Assembly (NCBI RefSeq): GCF_003123685.1
Contig: NZ_QCYJ01000172.1
Coordinates: 186,001 to 250,000 of the forward strand
Direction of reading: 5' to 3'
DNA from: Nocardia aurea
Lineage (GTDB): Bacteria; Actinomycetota; Actinomycetes; Mycobacteriales; Mycobacteriaceae
Length of the DNA: 64,000 nt
The position numbers and the translations under genes are program-made. Position 1 is the first letter of the stretch. Each line of letters begins with the position of its first letter. The notes beneath the pieces were generated by a model, which had not been told where the DNA came from, did no database searches, and saw only the letters and a program-made list of their open reading frames with translations. Shown piece by piece: positions 49,388-57,886 of this stretch.

Positions 49388-50975
49388 GGATGGTGGCTCC
49401 GCGATGGACGGTGCGCAGGCAGCGGGGCAGCGGGACGTCCGCGTCCAACGGAGGGAGCCCCGGCACCCGGGAGCGCGGATCGGTCGACCAGCGCTGCACG
49501 CTGTCGGCGGCCGCGGCGACCACGAGTTCGTCGGCCTCCCAGATCGCGTAGGAAGCCGGCGCGCCGGGAACCAGCGTGCCCGCGAGACCGTCGCGGACCC
49601 CGCCCGCCCGCCACGCGCCCCGGGTGGCGGCCGAGAAGGCCGCGCGGGGGGAGATGCCGTTACCCGCGGTGCGATGGTTGACCGCCGCGCGCACGGCGGC
49701 CCACGGATTCAACGCGGTGACCGGGGCGTCCGATCCGATGGCGAGGGCGATACCGGCGGCGGCCATGGCGGCGAAGGGATTCATGGCGGCGGCGCGCTCG
49801 GCGCCCAGTCGCGCGGCGTACATGCCCGCCTCGCCGCCCCACGCCGCGTCGAATCCGGGCTGCACGCTGGCGATGACACCCCACGCCGCGAGTTTCGCGA
49901 TCTGCTCGGCGTCGAGCATCTCGGTGTGTTCGAGACGGTGTCCGCGGGCCGCGACGGCCGGACCGCCGAGCGCGTCGACCACCCGCTCGAATCCGGCGAC
50001 GACCGCGGCCATCGCCCCGTCGCCGATGACATGGAATCCGGCCTGGATACCCGCTTCTGTGCAGGCGCGCACATGCGCCTCGATCGCGTCGGCGTCGAGA
50101 TATCCGAGTCCGGACGTGGCGTGGTCGGCATAGGGTTCGCGCAGCCACGCGGTATGCGAACCGAGCGAACCGTCGACGAAGAGGTCACCGGCCAGACCGT
50201 GTGCGCCGAGGTCAGCGATCAGCTCTCGGGCCTGCTCGGCGGTGCGCACCGCCTCACCCCAGTATGCCCGTACCTCGACCCCGTGCTCGAATTCGAGCAG
50301 TTCGCGCAGATCGGTGCGACCGGCGATCTCGGGCCCTGCGCATTCGTGCACGGCGGCGACGCCGTGTGCCGCCGCGGCGTCGAGCGCGGCGCGGCGCGCG
50401 TCGTCGCGTCGCGTGCGATCCAGACCCGCGAGCACGGTCGCGCGCACCAGGTGGTGGGCCGCGGCCCGCACCGGCTCACCGCGGGTGAATCCGAGCGCCG
50501 AGCGCACTTCGGGAACCGCGTCGAGCAGGGCAGTCGACGCCACCGCCGAATGCGCGTCCACGCGGGCGAGATAGGCCTGCCTGCCGGGGCCCGCGGCCGC
50601 GTCGATCTCCTCGACCGTCGGCGGCCTGCCCTCGGGCCAGCGGGTCTCGTCCCATCCGTCGCCGAGAATCGCGCCCAGCGGATGCGCTGCCGCGTAGGCG
50701 CGTACCAGGTCCAGGCACGCGCCGAGGGACCCGGCGCCGGACAGGTCGAGTCCGGTCAGTTGCAGTCCGAGCGCGGTCACGTGCACGTGCGGGTCGACGA
50801 ACGCGGGCGCGACGAACGCGCCGTCGACGTCGATGATCTCGGCGTCCGGGTGCAAGGCCCGGCCCGGCTTCTCGGCTCCCAGCCACACCACCATCCCGTC
50901 GGTGACCGCCATCGCGGTCGCGTCGGGAGCACTGGAACTGTAGATACGACCGCCGAGCAGCAACTGGGTACTCAC
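49377..50975 (-). CDS. YtcJ-like amidohydrolase (Amidohydro_3)
   Basis: The 532-residue metal-dependent hydrolase has the FVDPHVHVTALG motif, the HECAGPEI block and a C-terminal GSDAPVTALNPWAAVRAAV stretch that holds the catalytic Asp. The family acts on N-substituted amides, ureas or formamides; the natural substrate is unknown. It is translationally linked to lnt, as seen in related genomes, but no biochemical link is known. Confidence 0.88.
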   Translation of the reverse strand: MSTQLLLGGRIYSSSAPDATAMAVTDGMVVWLGAEKPGRALHPDAEIIDVDGAFVAPAFVDPHVHVTALGLQLTGLDLSGAGSLGACLDLVRAYAAAHPLGAILGDGWDETRWPEGRPPTVEEIDAAAGPGRQAYLARVDAHSAVASTALLDAVPEVRSALGFTRGEPVRAAAHHLVRATVLAGLDRTRRDDARRAALDAAAAHGVAAVHECAGPEIAGRTDLRELLEFEHGVEVRAYWGEAVRTAEQARELIADLGAHGLAGDLFVDGSLGSHTAWLREPYADHATSGLGYLDADAIEAHVRACTEAGIQAGFHVIGDGAMAAVVAGFERVVDALGGPAVAARGHRLEHTEMLDAEQIAKLAAWGVIASVQPGFDAAWGGEAGMYAARLGAERAAAMNPFAAMAAAGIALAIGSDAPVTALNPWAAVRAAVNHRTAGNGISPRAAFSAATRGAWRAGGVRDGLAGTLVPGAPASYAIWEADELVVAAAADSVQRWSTDPRSRVPGLPPLDADVPLPRCLRTVHRGATIHEA

Positions 50976-51039
50976 GGGTGATCAGTCTGCCGCATCCGCT
51001 AGAGGGGGCCGCTCGCCGGAGTGCGCGTGGACGCCGGGA

Positions 51040-51522
51040 TCAGGCGGGGCCGACCGCGCGGCGGGCGTTGCCCTGTCCGTCGTCGTACCACTGCTGCACG
51101 ACGGTGCCGTCGATGACGTCGTCGCCGTCGATGACCACACCGCGATACGGCCGGGCCGCGGCGAATTTCCCGATCCGCCTGGCGGCGACCGCGGTGACGA
51201 CGGGACGCACGAGGAAGCGGGTGGGCGGGAGCAGGAACAGCAGGCCGATCGATCCGGTCACCAGGCCGGGCACGAACATGAGCACGCCGCCCACCGCGAC
51301 GAGCGCGCCGTCCGCGACGGCGGTACCGGGGTCGAGGTCGCCGCGACCGACGCGGCGGAACTGTTCGATGACCCGGCGGCCCTGCGAACCGAGGAGCAAC
51401 ATGCCCGCGGCCGATACGGCGATCAGCAACAGAATCGCGGGTACGACGCCGAGGAAATGACCGACGGCGAAGAGCGCGGCGATCTCGGTGACGACGTACA
51501 GCGCGAAGATCAGGGCGGGCAT
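51040..51522 (-). CDS. fxsA: FxsA family membrane protein
   Basis: The 160-residue protein has four hydrophobic segments and the FxsA pattern (LYVVTEIAALFAVGHFLGVV, GSQGRRVIEQF, LMFVPGLVTGSIGLLFLLPPTR). FxsA suppresses phage F exclusion in E. coli; its role in actinomycetes is unknown. It sits beside the amidohydrolase and lnt, as Rv2053c does near ppm1/lnt. The ATG at 51522 starts the conserved region. Confidence 0.9.
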   Translation of the reverse strand: MPALIFALYVVTEIAALFAVGHFLGVVPAILLLIAVSAAGMLLLGSQGRRVIEQFRRVGRGDLDPGTAVADGALVAVGGVLMFVPGLVTGSIGLLFLLPPTRFLVRPVVTAVAARRIGKFAAARPYRGVVIDGDDVIDGTVVQQWYDDGQGNARRAVGPA

Positions 51523-51616
51523 CGGCGTTCCTTTCGAAGGATCTACCCATTGCAACGTCGGAGTGCCCGGTTTTTCTCCCGGTCGCGCCTGATAGCTCGC
51601 TGAGATCCCCGGCGCG

Positions 51617-52276
51617 TCAGCCGCCGGGGCGGACCAGACCGGTTTCGTAGGCGAGGACCACGGCCTGCACCCGATCACGCAGACCCAGTTTCGTCAGGAC
51701 CCGCCCCACGTGGGTTTTGACGGTCGCCTCCGACAGGTACAGCTGCCGGGCGATCTCGGCGTTGGATCGCCCCGCCGCGATATGTTCGAGCACCTCGCGT
51801 TCGCGCGCGGTCAGCACCGCGAGCACGCCGGGATCGCGCATACCGCCGGAATCGTCGGCGATGAGCCGGTCGAGCAGCCGTTTGGTGACCTTCGGCGAGA
51901 CGACCGCGTCACCGGCGGCGACACTGCGGATGGCCGAGATCAAGTCCTCCGGCGGGGTGTCCTTGAGCAGGAATCCGCTCGCGCCGGCCCGCAACGCACC
52001 GAGCGCGTGCTCGTCGAGGTCGAAGGTGGTCATCACCAGTACCTTGCAGCCGTCGCCCGCCTCGATGATGCGTCCGGTAGCGGTGACACCGTCGACCACC
52101 GGCATACGCACATCCATCAGCACCACATCCGGCCGCAACTCCTTGGCGCGCGCGACCGCGGCCGCGCCGTTCTCGGCCTCGCCGATCACTTCGAGATCCG
52201 GCTGCGCGCCCAGCACCATCTTCAGGCCCATGCGCATGAGTTCCTGGTCGTCGACGACGAGAACGGTGATCGGCAC
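51617..52276 (-). CDS. NarL/LuxR-family response regulator
   Basis: The 219-residue regulator has a receiver domain (phospho-acceptor Asp55, conserved Lys105) and a C-terminal LuxR helix-turn-helix (LTAREREVLEHIAAGRSNAEIARQLYLSEATVKTHVG, written here in part: residues about 151-190). It should be paired with the HisKA_3-type kinase at 55014-56189, which belongs to the matching class. The two are separated by the DUF4132 gene on the opposite strand. Target genes are unknown; the TSUP transporter and the DUF4132 gene are neighbours. Confidence 0.92.
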   Translation of the reverse strand: MPITVLVVDDQELMRMGLKMVLGAQPDLEVIGEAENGAAAVARAKELRPDVVLMDVRMPVVDGVTATGRIIEAGDGCKVLVMTTFDLDEHALGALRAGASGFLLKDTPPEDLISAIRSVAAGDAVVSPKVTKRLLDRLIADDSGGMRDPGVLAVLTAREREVLEHIAAGRSNAEIARQLYLSEATVKTHVGRVLTKLGLRDRVQAVVLAYETGLVRPGG

Positions 52277-52526
52277 ATCTCCAATCTAGGACCTGTGCCC
52301 GCGCGCGTGCCCGCGGCGTCGCGAGGGACGCCCCGACCCGGCGGGATCTGTACCATTCACGCCATCACGGCGATCCGGTTCGGTTGCGTGCGCGCCGATT
52401 TCGAAATCCGGGCGGTTGCTGAAAGAATTCCGGCGGCGATGCGCGCGCGAGCCGTTCGAGTTCGTTCCTGTCGGTATTGCGCGATATCCTTTTCGGTTCG
52501 ACCAGACATAAACCCGGGGGGACGAG

Positions 52527-54998
52527 GTGTCCGACAGGAAATCACTCGCACGGCTGCGCTCCGACGAGCGGACATGGATCGTCCCCGCGCGCTGGTGGCG
52601 TCGCACCGAGCCGTGGCGCGGACGCGGACAGTGTCGGGTCACGGTGGATTCGGCGGCCGCGCAACGGGTTCGCGAACTGCTCTACGACTCGGTGGACGCA
52701 CTGCGCGCCGTGCTCGCCCACCCCGCTTCGGATCCCGTCATCGCGGCCCGCGGACTCGCGGTACTGGAATCGGGCGTCGGCGAACCGGTCGGTTCCGGTG
52801 TGATCAGCGCGCTGCTGCTGCGGATGCTGCCGCCACCCGATCGCGGTGACGTCGCCGACCTGCTGGTGGAGTGGTACGGCCTCGAATTCGCGGCCGAGGC
52901 GCTCGTCCACGTGAGCCGGGTCCGGCTGGTCCGCCCCGACAGCGCGGGAGACGCGAGCGCGGACGACGGCGTCGGCGCGCGTCTGACCGGTACGGCCGTC
53001 CGGATGAACACGGACGCGGCCGCCACCGCGACCCGGCCGATGGCACGGCGGCTGCGCGCCTTCCTCGCCGTCGCGCCCGAGGAATCGTATTCGCGCGCCA
53101 TCGCGGCGCTCACCGCCGTGCGCGGTGACGCTTACGCGCGTCGATTGCTGGCCTATCTGGCGCCGAGCGAAGCCGAGTGGGTCGACGAGGCCGTCGCGGA
53201 ACTGGGAGACGGCGGCGATCGGCACTGGACGGTGGCCGCCCTGTTCAGCGCGGCCGCCACCCCCGCGCAGGCCGAACGCGTCGCCGCGGTCGCCGGTCAC
53301 ACCGTGCTCGCCCGGGACCCGCACGTGCTCTACAGCGTGGCCGCCCATCTCGGGCCCGCCGCCGCCGCGTCGATCGCCGCCTGCGTCACGCAGGCCAACG
53401 ACGACATGTACCACCGGGCGGTCCAGATCCTGGCCGACTTCCCCACCGACGAGGCCTTCGACCTGCTGATCGACCTGCTGCCCGACCGTCGCGCGCACAC
53501 CGCGCTGCGCGGCGCGGTCACGGCGTTTCCCGAACGGGCGCGCCGACTGCTCGCGATCGCGGCCCGCCGCGGCGACGACAGCGGCGTCGCGTGCGCGGCG
53601 CTGTTGGGCGAGCAGCTCGGCGCGCCGGTCGACGGACCGCTCGACTTCCGGCCGTGGCTGGATCTCACCACGCTGCCCGCGCTGGCGCCCGCGGACGCGA
53701 TGCGGCTGTGCACCCTGCTCGCCGGACCCGAACACGATTACGTGGACGCGCTGATCGCCGAACTCGATCCCGCCGATCGCGCCGCGTTCGGTATCGCGCT
53801 GTTCGAGCGGTGGCGCGCCGCGGGCTATCCGCCCTCCGACGACTGGGTGCTGACGGGACTGGCGCGAACCGGTGACGACACCACCGCGCGCACCCTCGCG
53901 GAACTGCTCGTCACCTGGGACGGACCGGCCGGGCACAGCAGGGCCGTCACCGCCATCCGGGTATTGACGGCGATCGGCACCGAGGCCGCGCTCACCCAGC
54001 TGATCCGCCTCACGCTGATCCTGCCGCCCGACGAATTGCACGCGGAGGCCAGACGCGGGGTGTCCACGGTCGCCGATCGGATCGGCCTGAGCGCCGATCA
54101 ACTGGCCGACCGCCAGGTCCCCACCTGCGGCCTGGAATCCGACGGAACCCTGGTGCTCGCTGACGGTACCCGCATCTCGCTCGTCGGATTCGTCGCGCAG
54201 CCCGAACCCGGTGTCGGCTCACTGTTGCGCGAGACCCTCGCCCGGCCGACGGCCGAACGTTTCACCGACCTCGAAAGGGCGGTCGAAGCGGTCGCCGCCC
54301 AGCAGGCGCGGCGACTCGAGGCCGCGATGGTACGCGGACGCACCTGGCATGCCGCCGAACATCGTACGGCGTTCCTCGAGCACCCGCTGTTACGTCATCT
54401 CGCGCGGCAACTGGTCTGGGTGGTCCTCGACGACGACGCGCGCCCGACGAACTCCTTCCGTCTCGCGGCCGACGGCACGCTGCGCGACCACGCCGACCGG
54501 CCGTTGCGACTGCGGGCCGAGAAGGTCGCCATCGCGCATCCGCTGCATCTGGGCGAACAGCTTCCGTACTGGGCGGCCAGATTCGCCGACGACCGGATCC
54601 GGCAGCCGTTCCCGCAACTCGACCGGACCGTGCACCGGCTCTCGACCGAGGAAGCGGCGGCCACCTCGCTGGCGCGTTTCGCGGATCGGATGGTGGCGAC
54701 CAGCGCGCTGCTGCGACTGGAGGATTCCGGCTGGCGACGCAGCGCACCGGCCGACGGCGGAGTCCAGGATTACCTGTTCCGCCCGGTCGGCGCGGACCTC
54801 CAGGTGCTCATCGTGCTCGACGACGGTATCGATGCCGGTGATCCCCTGTCGATCCCGGAGCAGGGAATCGCCTCGGTCGAACTCGCGGCCGGGCCGCCCC
54901 GTCACTGGTGGCACCGGTGCGGCGACACCAGATTCGAGGTCCTGGACCCGATCACCGCCAGTGAGATCCTGCGCGACCTGGAGATTCTCGTCGTCTGA
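52527..54998 (+). CDS. DUF4132 protein with helical repeat N-terminus
   Basis: The 823-residue soluble protein has a long alpha-helical, HEAT-like N-terminal part (about 60-500) followed by a DUF4132 domain. The latter is recognisable in the block RTWHAAEHRTAFLEHPLLRH and in RLVW/RLRAEKVAIAHPLHLGEQLP. Some DUF4132 proteins are paired with WGR domains or MoxR-type ATPases; neither is adjacent here. The function is unknown, possibly a protein-protein scaffold. The GTG at 52527 has a GGGGGG-ACGAG site. It lies between the two-component genes and points away from them. Confidence 0.75.
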   Translation: MSDRKSLARLRSDERTWIVPARWWRRTEPWRGRGQCRVTVDSAAAQRVRELLYDSVDALRAVLAHPASDPVIAARGLAVLESGVGEPVGSGVISALLLRMLPPPDRGDVADLLVEWYGLEFAAEALVHVSRVRLVRPDSAGDASADDGVGARLTGTAVRMNTDAAATATRPMARRLRAFLAVAPEESYSRAIAALTAVRGDAYARRLLAYLAPSEAEWVDEAVAELGDGGDRHWTVAALFSAAATPAQAERVAAVAGHTVLARDPHVLYSVAAHLGPAAAASIAACVTQANDDMYHRAVQILADFPTDEAFDLLIDLLPDRRAHTALRGAVTAFPERARRLLAIAARRGDDSGVACAALLGEQLGAPVDGPLDFRPWLDLTTLPALAPADAMRLCTLLAGPEHDYVDALIAELDPADRAAFGIALFERWRAAGYPPSDDWVLTGLARTGDDTTARTLAELLVTWDGPAGHSRAVTAIRVLTAIGTEAALTQLIRLTLILPPDELHAEARRGVSTVADRIGLSADQLADRQVPTCGLESDGTLVLADGTRISLVGFVAQPEPGVGSLLRETLARPTAERFTDLERAVEAVAAQQARRLEAAMVRGRTWHAAEHRTAFLEHPLLRHLARQLVWVVLDDDARPTNSFRLAADGTLRDHADRPLRLRAEKVAIAHPLHLGEQLPYWAARFADDRIRQPFPQLDRTVHRLSTEEAAATSLARFADRMVATSALLRLEDSGWRRSAPADGGVQDYLFRPVGADLQVLIVLDDGIDAGDPLSIPEQGIASVELAAGPPRHWWHRCGDTRFEVLDPITASEILRDLEILVV

Positions 54999-55013
54999 CC
55001 GCCCGGACCGGTC

Positions 55014-56189
55014 TCAGTCGGACGGGCCGGGTTCGAGCGGGATGGTGGCGCGCACCAGCCAGGCACCGTCCGGCATCCGGCCGGTCTCCAGCGTCCCGCC
55101 GAGGACGGCGATCCGCTCGCGCATACCGACCAGGCCCATGCCGCTGCCCTCGATCGGACTCCCGGGCGGACCGTGCACCGGTACCCCGCCGCTGTCGGTG
55201 ACCTCGACGAGGACGTCGGCGTCGCGGCGTCGCACGCGGACCCAGGCCTTGGGATGCGGTCCGGCGTGCCGCAGGGTGTTGGTCAGCGATTCCTGGACGA
55301 TGCGGTGCACGCCGAGGCTGACTTCCGGAGCGATCCCGTCGAGTCCGCCCGTGAGTTCGGTGTCGACGGCCAGTCCGGTGCCGCGCATCATCTCCACCAG
55401 TTCGGCCAGTCCCGCGGTGCCGTGTTGGGGCAGGCTGTCGGGCGCGTGATCGGTGCGCAACAGCGCGACGGTGCGGCGCAATTCACGCAATGCCTCGCGC
55501 CCGGTGGCCGCGACGGTGGCCATCGCCTGTTCGGCGACGTCGGGATCGCGGCGCAGCGCGTAGCGGGCGCCGTCGGATTGCACGATCATGACGCTCACCG
55601 CGTGCGCGACCACATCGTGCAGTTCCCTGGCGATCCTGGTGCGTTCCATGGCCACCGCTTCGTGCGTGCGCCGTTCCCGGTCGTAGTCGGCGACGGCGAG
55701 CCGGGCCGCGACCTCCGAATCGTAGGCGTGGCGCGCGCCGTTGAATTCGGCCAGCGTCCAGCACAGCGCGTAGAACAGCGAGATGAACGCGACCGTGGAC
55801 GGCACCGGCTGATCCAGCAGCAGTACCGAGACGGTGCTCTCGACCGCGAGGCCGACCAGCAGCAGCAACCCCTCGCGCCTGCCCACGTACGCGACGAGGG
55901 TGTAGAGCATGATGCCGAGCGCGAGCAGCGCCGGATGACTGGCGTGATCGTCGAGCAGATAGTTCACCGCCGAGGTGCTCAGCGCGAGCAGCAGCATGAG
56001 TGCCGACATGGCCCGTGGATAGGCGCGACGGAACGCCACCGGAATCGGCAGCAATCCGCCGATCACCAGGTAGACGACCTTCTCCCGGCTTTCACCGAGT
56101 CCGGTCAGATCCAGCAGCAGCAGTCCGAACGCGAGGATGGAATCCGCAACGAGCGGCTTGCCGCGAAGCCACAGACTGAACCGACGCAC
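55014..56189 (-). CDS. Sensor histidine kinase, HisKA_3 (NarX/DesK) class
   Basis: The 391-residue kinase has four to six transmembrane segments within about residues 15-145, a HisKA_3 domain with phospho-acceptor His191 (RELHDVVAHAVS), the N-box HRIVQESLTNTLRHA and a G-box GSGMGLVGMRER. There is almost no extracytoplasmic sensor domain, so it probably senses the membrane. The start is a GTG at 56189 with GAGG close by. The cognate regulator is likely the NarL-type protein at 51617. Confidence 0.93.
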   Translation of the reverse strand: MRRFSLWLRGKPLVADSILAFGLLLLDLTGLGESREKVVYLVIGGLLPIPVAFRRAYPRAMSALMLLLALSTSAVNYLLDDHASHPALLALGIMLYTLVAYVGRREGLLLLVGLAVESTVSVLLLDQPVPSTVAFISLFYALCWTLAEFNGARHAYDSEVAARLAVADYDRERRTHEAVAMERTRIARELHDVVAHAVSVMIVQSDGARYALRRDPDVAEQAMATVAATGREALRELRRTVALLRTDHAPDSLPQHGTAGLAELVEMMRGTGLAVDTELTGGLDGIAPEVSLGVHRIVQESLTNTLRHAGPHPKAWVRVRRRDADVLVEVTDSGGVPVHGPPGSPIEGSGMGLVGMRERIAVLGGTLETGRMPDGAWLVRATIPLEPGPSD

Positions 56190-56300
56190 GAACCTCAGCC
56201 TAGGGCGGTGACGCGGCGGCGGACCCCGATCGCGCGGCGTGCCGATACCCCGGCGGACGCCACCCGCGTCGAATCATGGGACGTCTGGTTGGCTGACGGG

Positions 56301-57068
56301 GTGGATTTCGCGGACTGGACGGCCCTGCTCGTCGCCGCGACCGCCGCGGGCTGGGTCGACGCGGTGGTCGGCGGCGGCGGGTTGATCGTGCTGCCGACGC
56401 TGTTCCTGGTGGCGCCCGGTATCGCGCCGCAGACGGCACTCGGCACCAACAAGATGGCGGCGGTCGCCGGCACGTCGGCCTCCGCGATCACCTTCGCCCG
56501 CAAGGTGCCCGTGCGGTGGCGGATCCTGGTGCCCGCCGCCGTGATCGCCGCGGTGGCAGCCGGGGTCGGGGCGGCGGCGGTGTCACTGATCGACCGCGAA
56601 CTGTTCATCCCGATCGTGATGGTCGTGCTGGTCGGGGTCGCGATCTTCGTCACGCTGCGCCCGTCGATCGGCATCACCATGGCGACGCACCCGCCGACGC
56701 GGCGCAAGGTGATCCTCGTCGTCGGACTGGCCGCCGGACTGATCGGTTTCTACGACGGACTGATCGGTCCCGGCACCGGCACCTTCCTGATCATCACCTT
56801 CGCGACCGTGCTCGGCACCGAATTCGTCCGGGCGGCCGCGATGGCGAAGGTGATCAACTGCGGATCCAATGTGGGCGCGCTGATCTACTTCGGCGCCACC
56901 GGACATATCCTCTTCGCGCTCGGCGCGGCCATGGCGGTGGGCAATGTCGCGGGGGCCGTGGCCGGTTCGCGGATGGCCCTGCGCAAGGGCGCCGAATTCG
57001 TCCGCGTGGTGCTGCTGGTCGTGGTGATCGGGATGGTGATCAGACTGGGCTGGCAGCAATTCGCCTGA
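56301..57068 (+). CDS. TSUP (TauE/SafE) family anion transporter
   Basis: The 255-residue protein has seven to eight helices, starting with GWVDAVVGGGGLIVLPTLFL, the glycine-rich signature of the family, and a second copy in YDGLIGPGTGTFLIITF. TSUP proteins export or import sulfite, sulfonates or other organic anions. The start is uncertain: GTG 56301 gives the standard N-terminus, with TTG 56289 and GTG 56208 upstream in frame. It diverges from the histidine kinase gene and is convergent with tetR. Confidence 0.88.
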   Translation: MDFADWTALLVAATAAGWVDAVVGGGGLIVLPTLFLVAPGIAPQTALGTNKMAAVAGTSASAITFARKVPVRWRILVPAAVIAAVAAGVGAAAVSLIDRELFIPIVMVVLVGVAIFVTLRPSIGITMATHPPTRRKVILVVGLAAGLIGFYDGLIGPGTGTFLIITFATVLGTEFVRAAAMAKVINCGSNVGALIYFGATGHILFALGAAMAVGNVAGAVAGSRMALRKGAEFVRVVLLVVVIGMVIRLGWQQFA

Positions 57069-57078
57069 TCGGACGACC

Positions 57079-57753
57079 TCAGCCGACGGTTTCGACGCGG
57101 GTCGGGTGCGGCGCGGACAGCCACGGTTGCAGGACCCGCGAGGTGGTCTCGTGGATCCGGCGATGCAGTCGCTCGCCGTCCTCCTGGCTCGAATGCGGTT
57201 GCTGGAAAAGGACCGTCAGCGCTCCGGAGACCGCCCCGACCACCGCGCCCACCAGTGCCGCGGCCCCGACTTCGTCGAATTCCTCGGGGAACGCGGCGTG
57301 CAACTGCCTGCCGATCTCGCGCTGGGCGAGCAGTTGGGCGTGTGCGGCCCGACCGCTCACCGCGGGCACGGTGCGCGAGACCCGCGCGCGCACCGCGGCG
57401 ATCCTGGCGTTGAGGTCGTCGATCAGATGGTCACCGGGGTTGTCCCCCGCCGCACGTAGCGCGCGCAGCAGCACCTCGACCGGACGTTCGCCCGGCCTGC
57501 GCCCGCCGATCGCGGCGACGGCGGCGCGTACCCGCTCGTCCGGTTCGGGGAACAGCAGTTCTTCCTTGCTGGCAAAGTAATTGAAGAACGTGCGGGTGCC
57601 GACATCGGCCGTGGCGGCGATATCGGCCACGGTCGTCTCCTCGTAGCCTCTGTTCTCGAACAGCTCGACAGCGGCCTCGAGCAGAGCACGGCGGGTACGT
57701 TCCCGTTTACGGTCGCGCAGGGCAGATGGCGGCACGCGGGCACAGTACGACAT
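57079..57753 (-). CDS. TetR-family transcriptional regulator
   Basis: The 224-residue protein has a TetR helix-turn-helix (LLEAAVELFENRGYEETTVADIAATADVGTRTFFNYF, here about residues 23-60) and a helical ligand-binding C-terminus. It begins at ATG 57753 and diverges from tldD across 133 bp with an inverted repeat (57851-57866). The likely targets are itself and tldD-tldE, though most TldD systems lack a dedicated regulator. Confidence 0.92.
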   Translation of the reverse strand: MSYCARVPPSALRDRKRERTRRALLEAAVELFENRGYEETTVADIAATADVGTRTFFNYFASKEELLFPEPDERVRAAVAAIGGRRPGERPVEVLLRALRAAGDNPGDHLIDDLNARIAAVRARVSRTVPAVSGRAAHAQLLAQREIGRQLHAAFPEEFDEVGAAALVGAVVGAVSGALTVLFQQPHSSQEDGERLHRRIHETTSRVLQPWLSAPHPTRVETVG

Positions 57754-57850
57754 CGACTGCCGTCCTTGCGGTAACCAGGGGGTTTCGAGCGCGCCGTTGG
57801 TCGTGCGGCGCTGGGCAATTCGTCCGGTTGGACCGGGTTGTGCGCCGGGA

Positions 57851-57866
57851 CACCCGGTCACGGGTG
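57851..57866. promoter_or_regulatory. Inverted repeat in the tetR-tldD gap
   Basis: CACCCG and CGGGTG are separated by 4 bp, 20 bp upstream of the tldD start. A TAGCGT element (57874-57879) just downstream may be the tldD -10. The repeat is a candidate TetR operator. Confidence 0.4.
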
Positions 57867-57886
57867 GACCCGGTAGCGTAGCCGGG

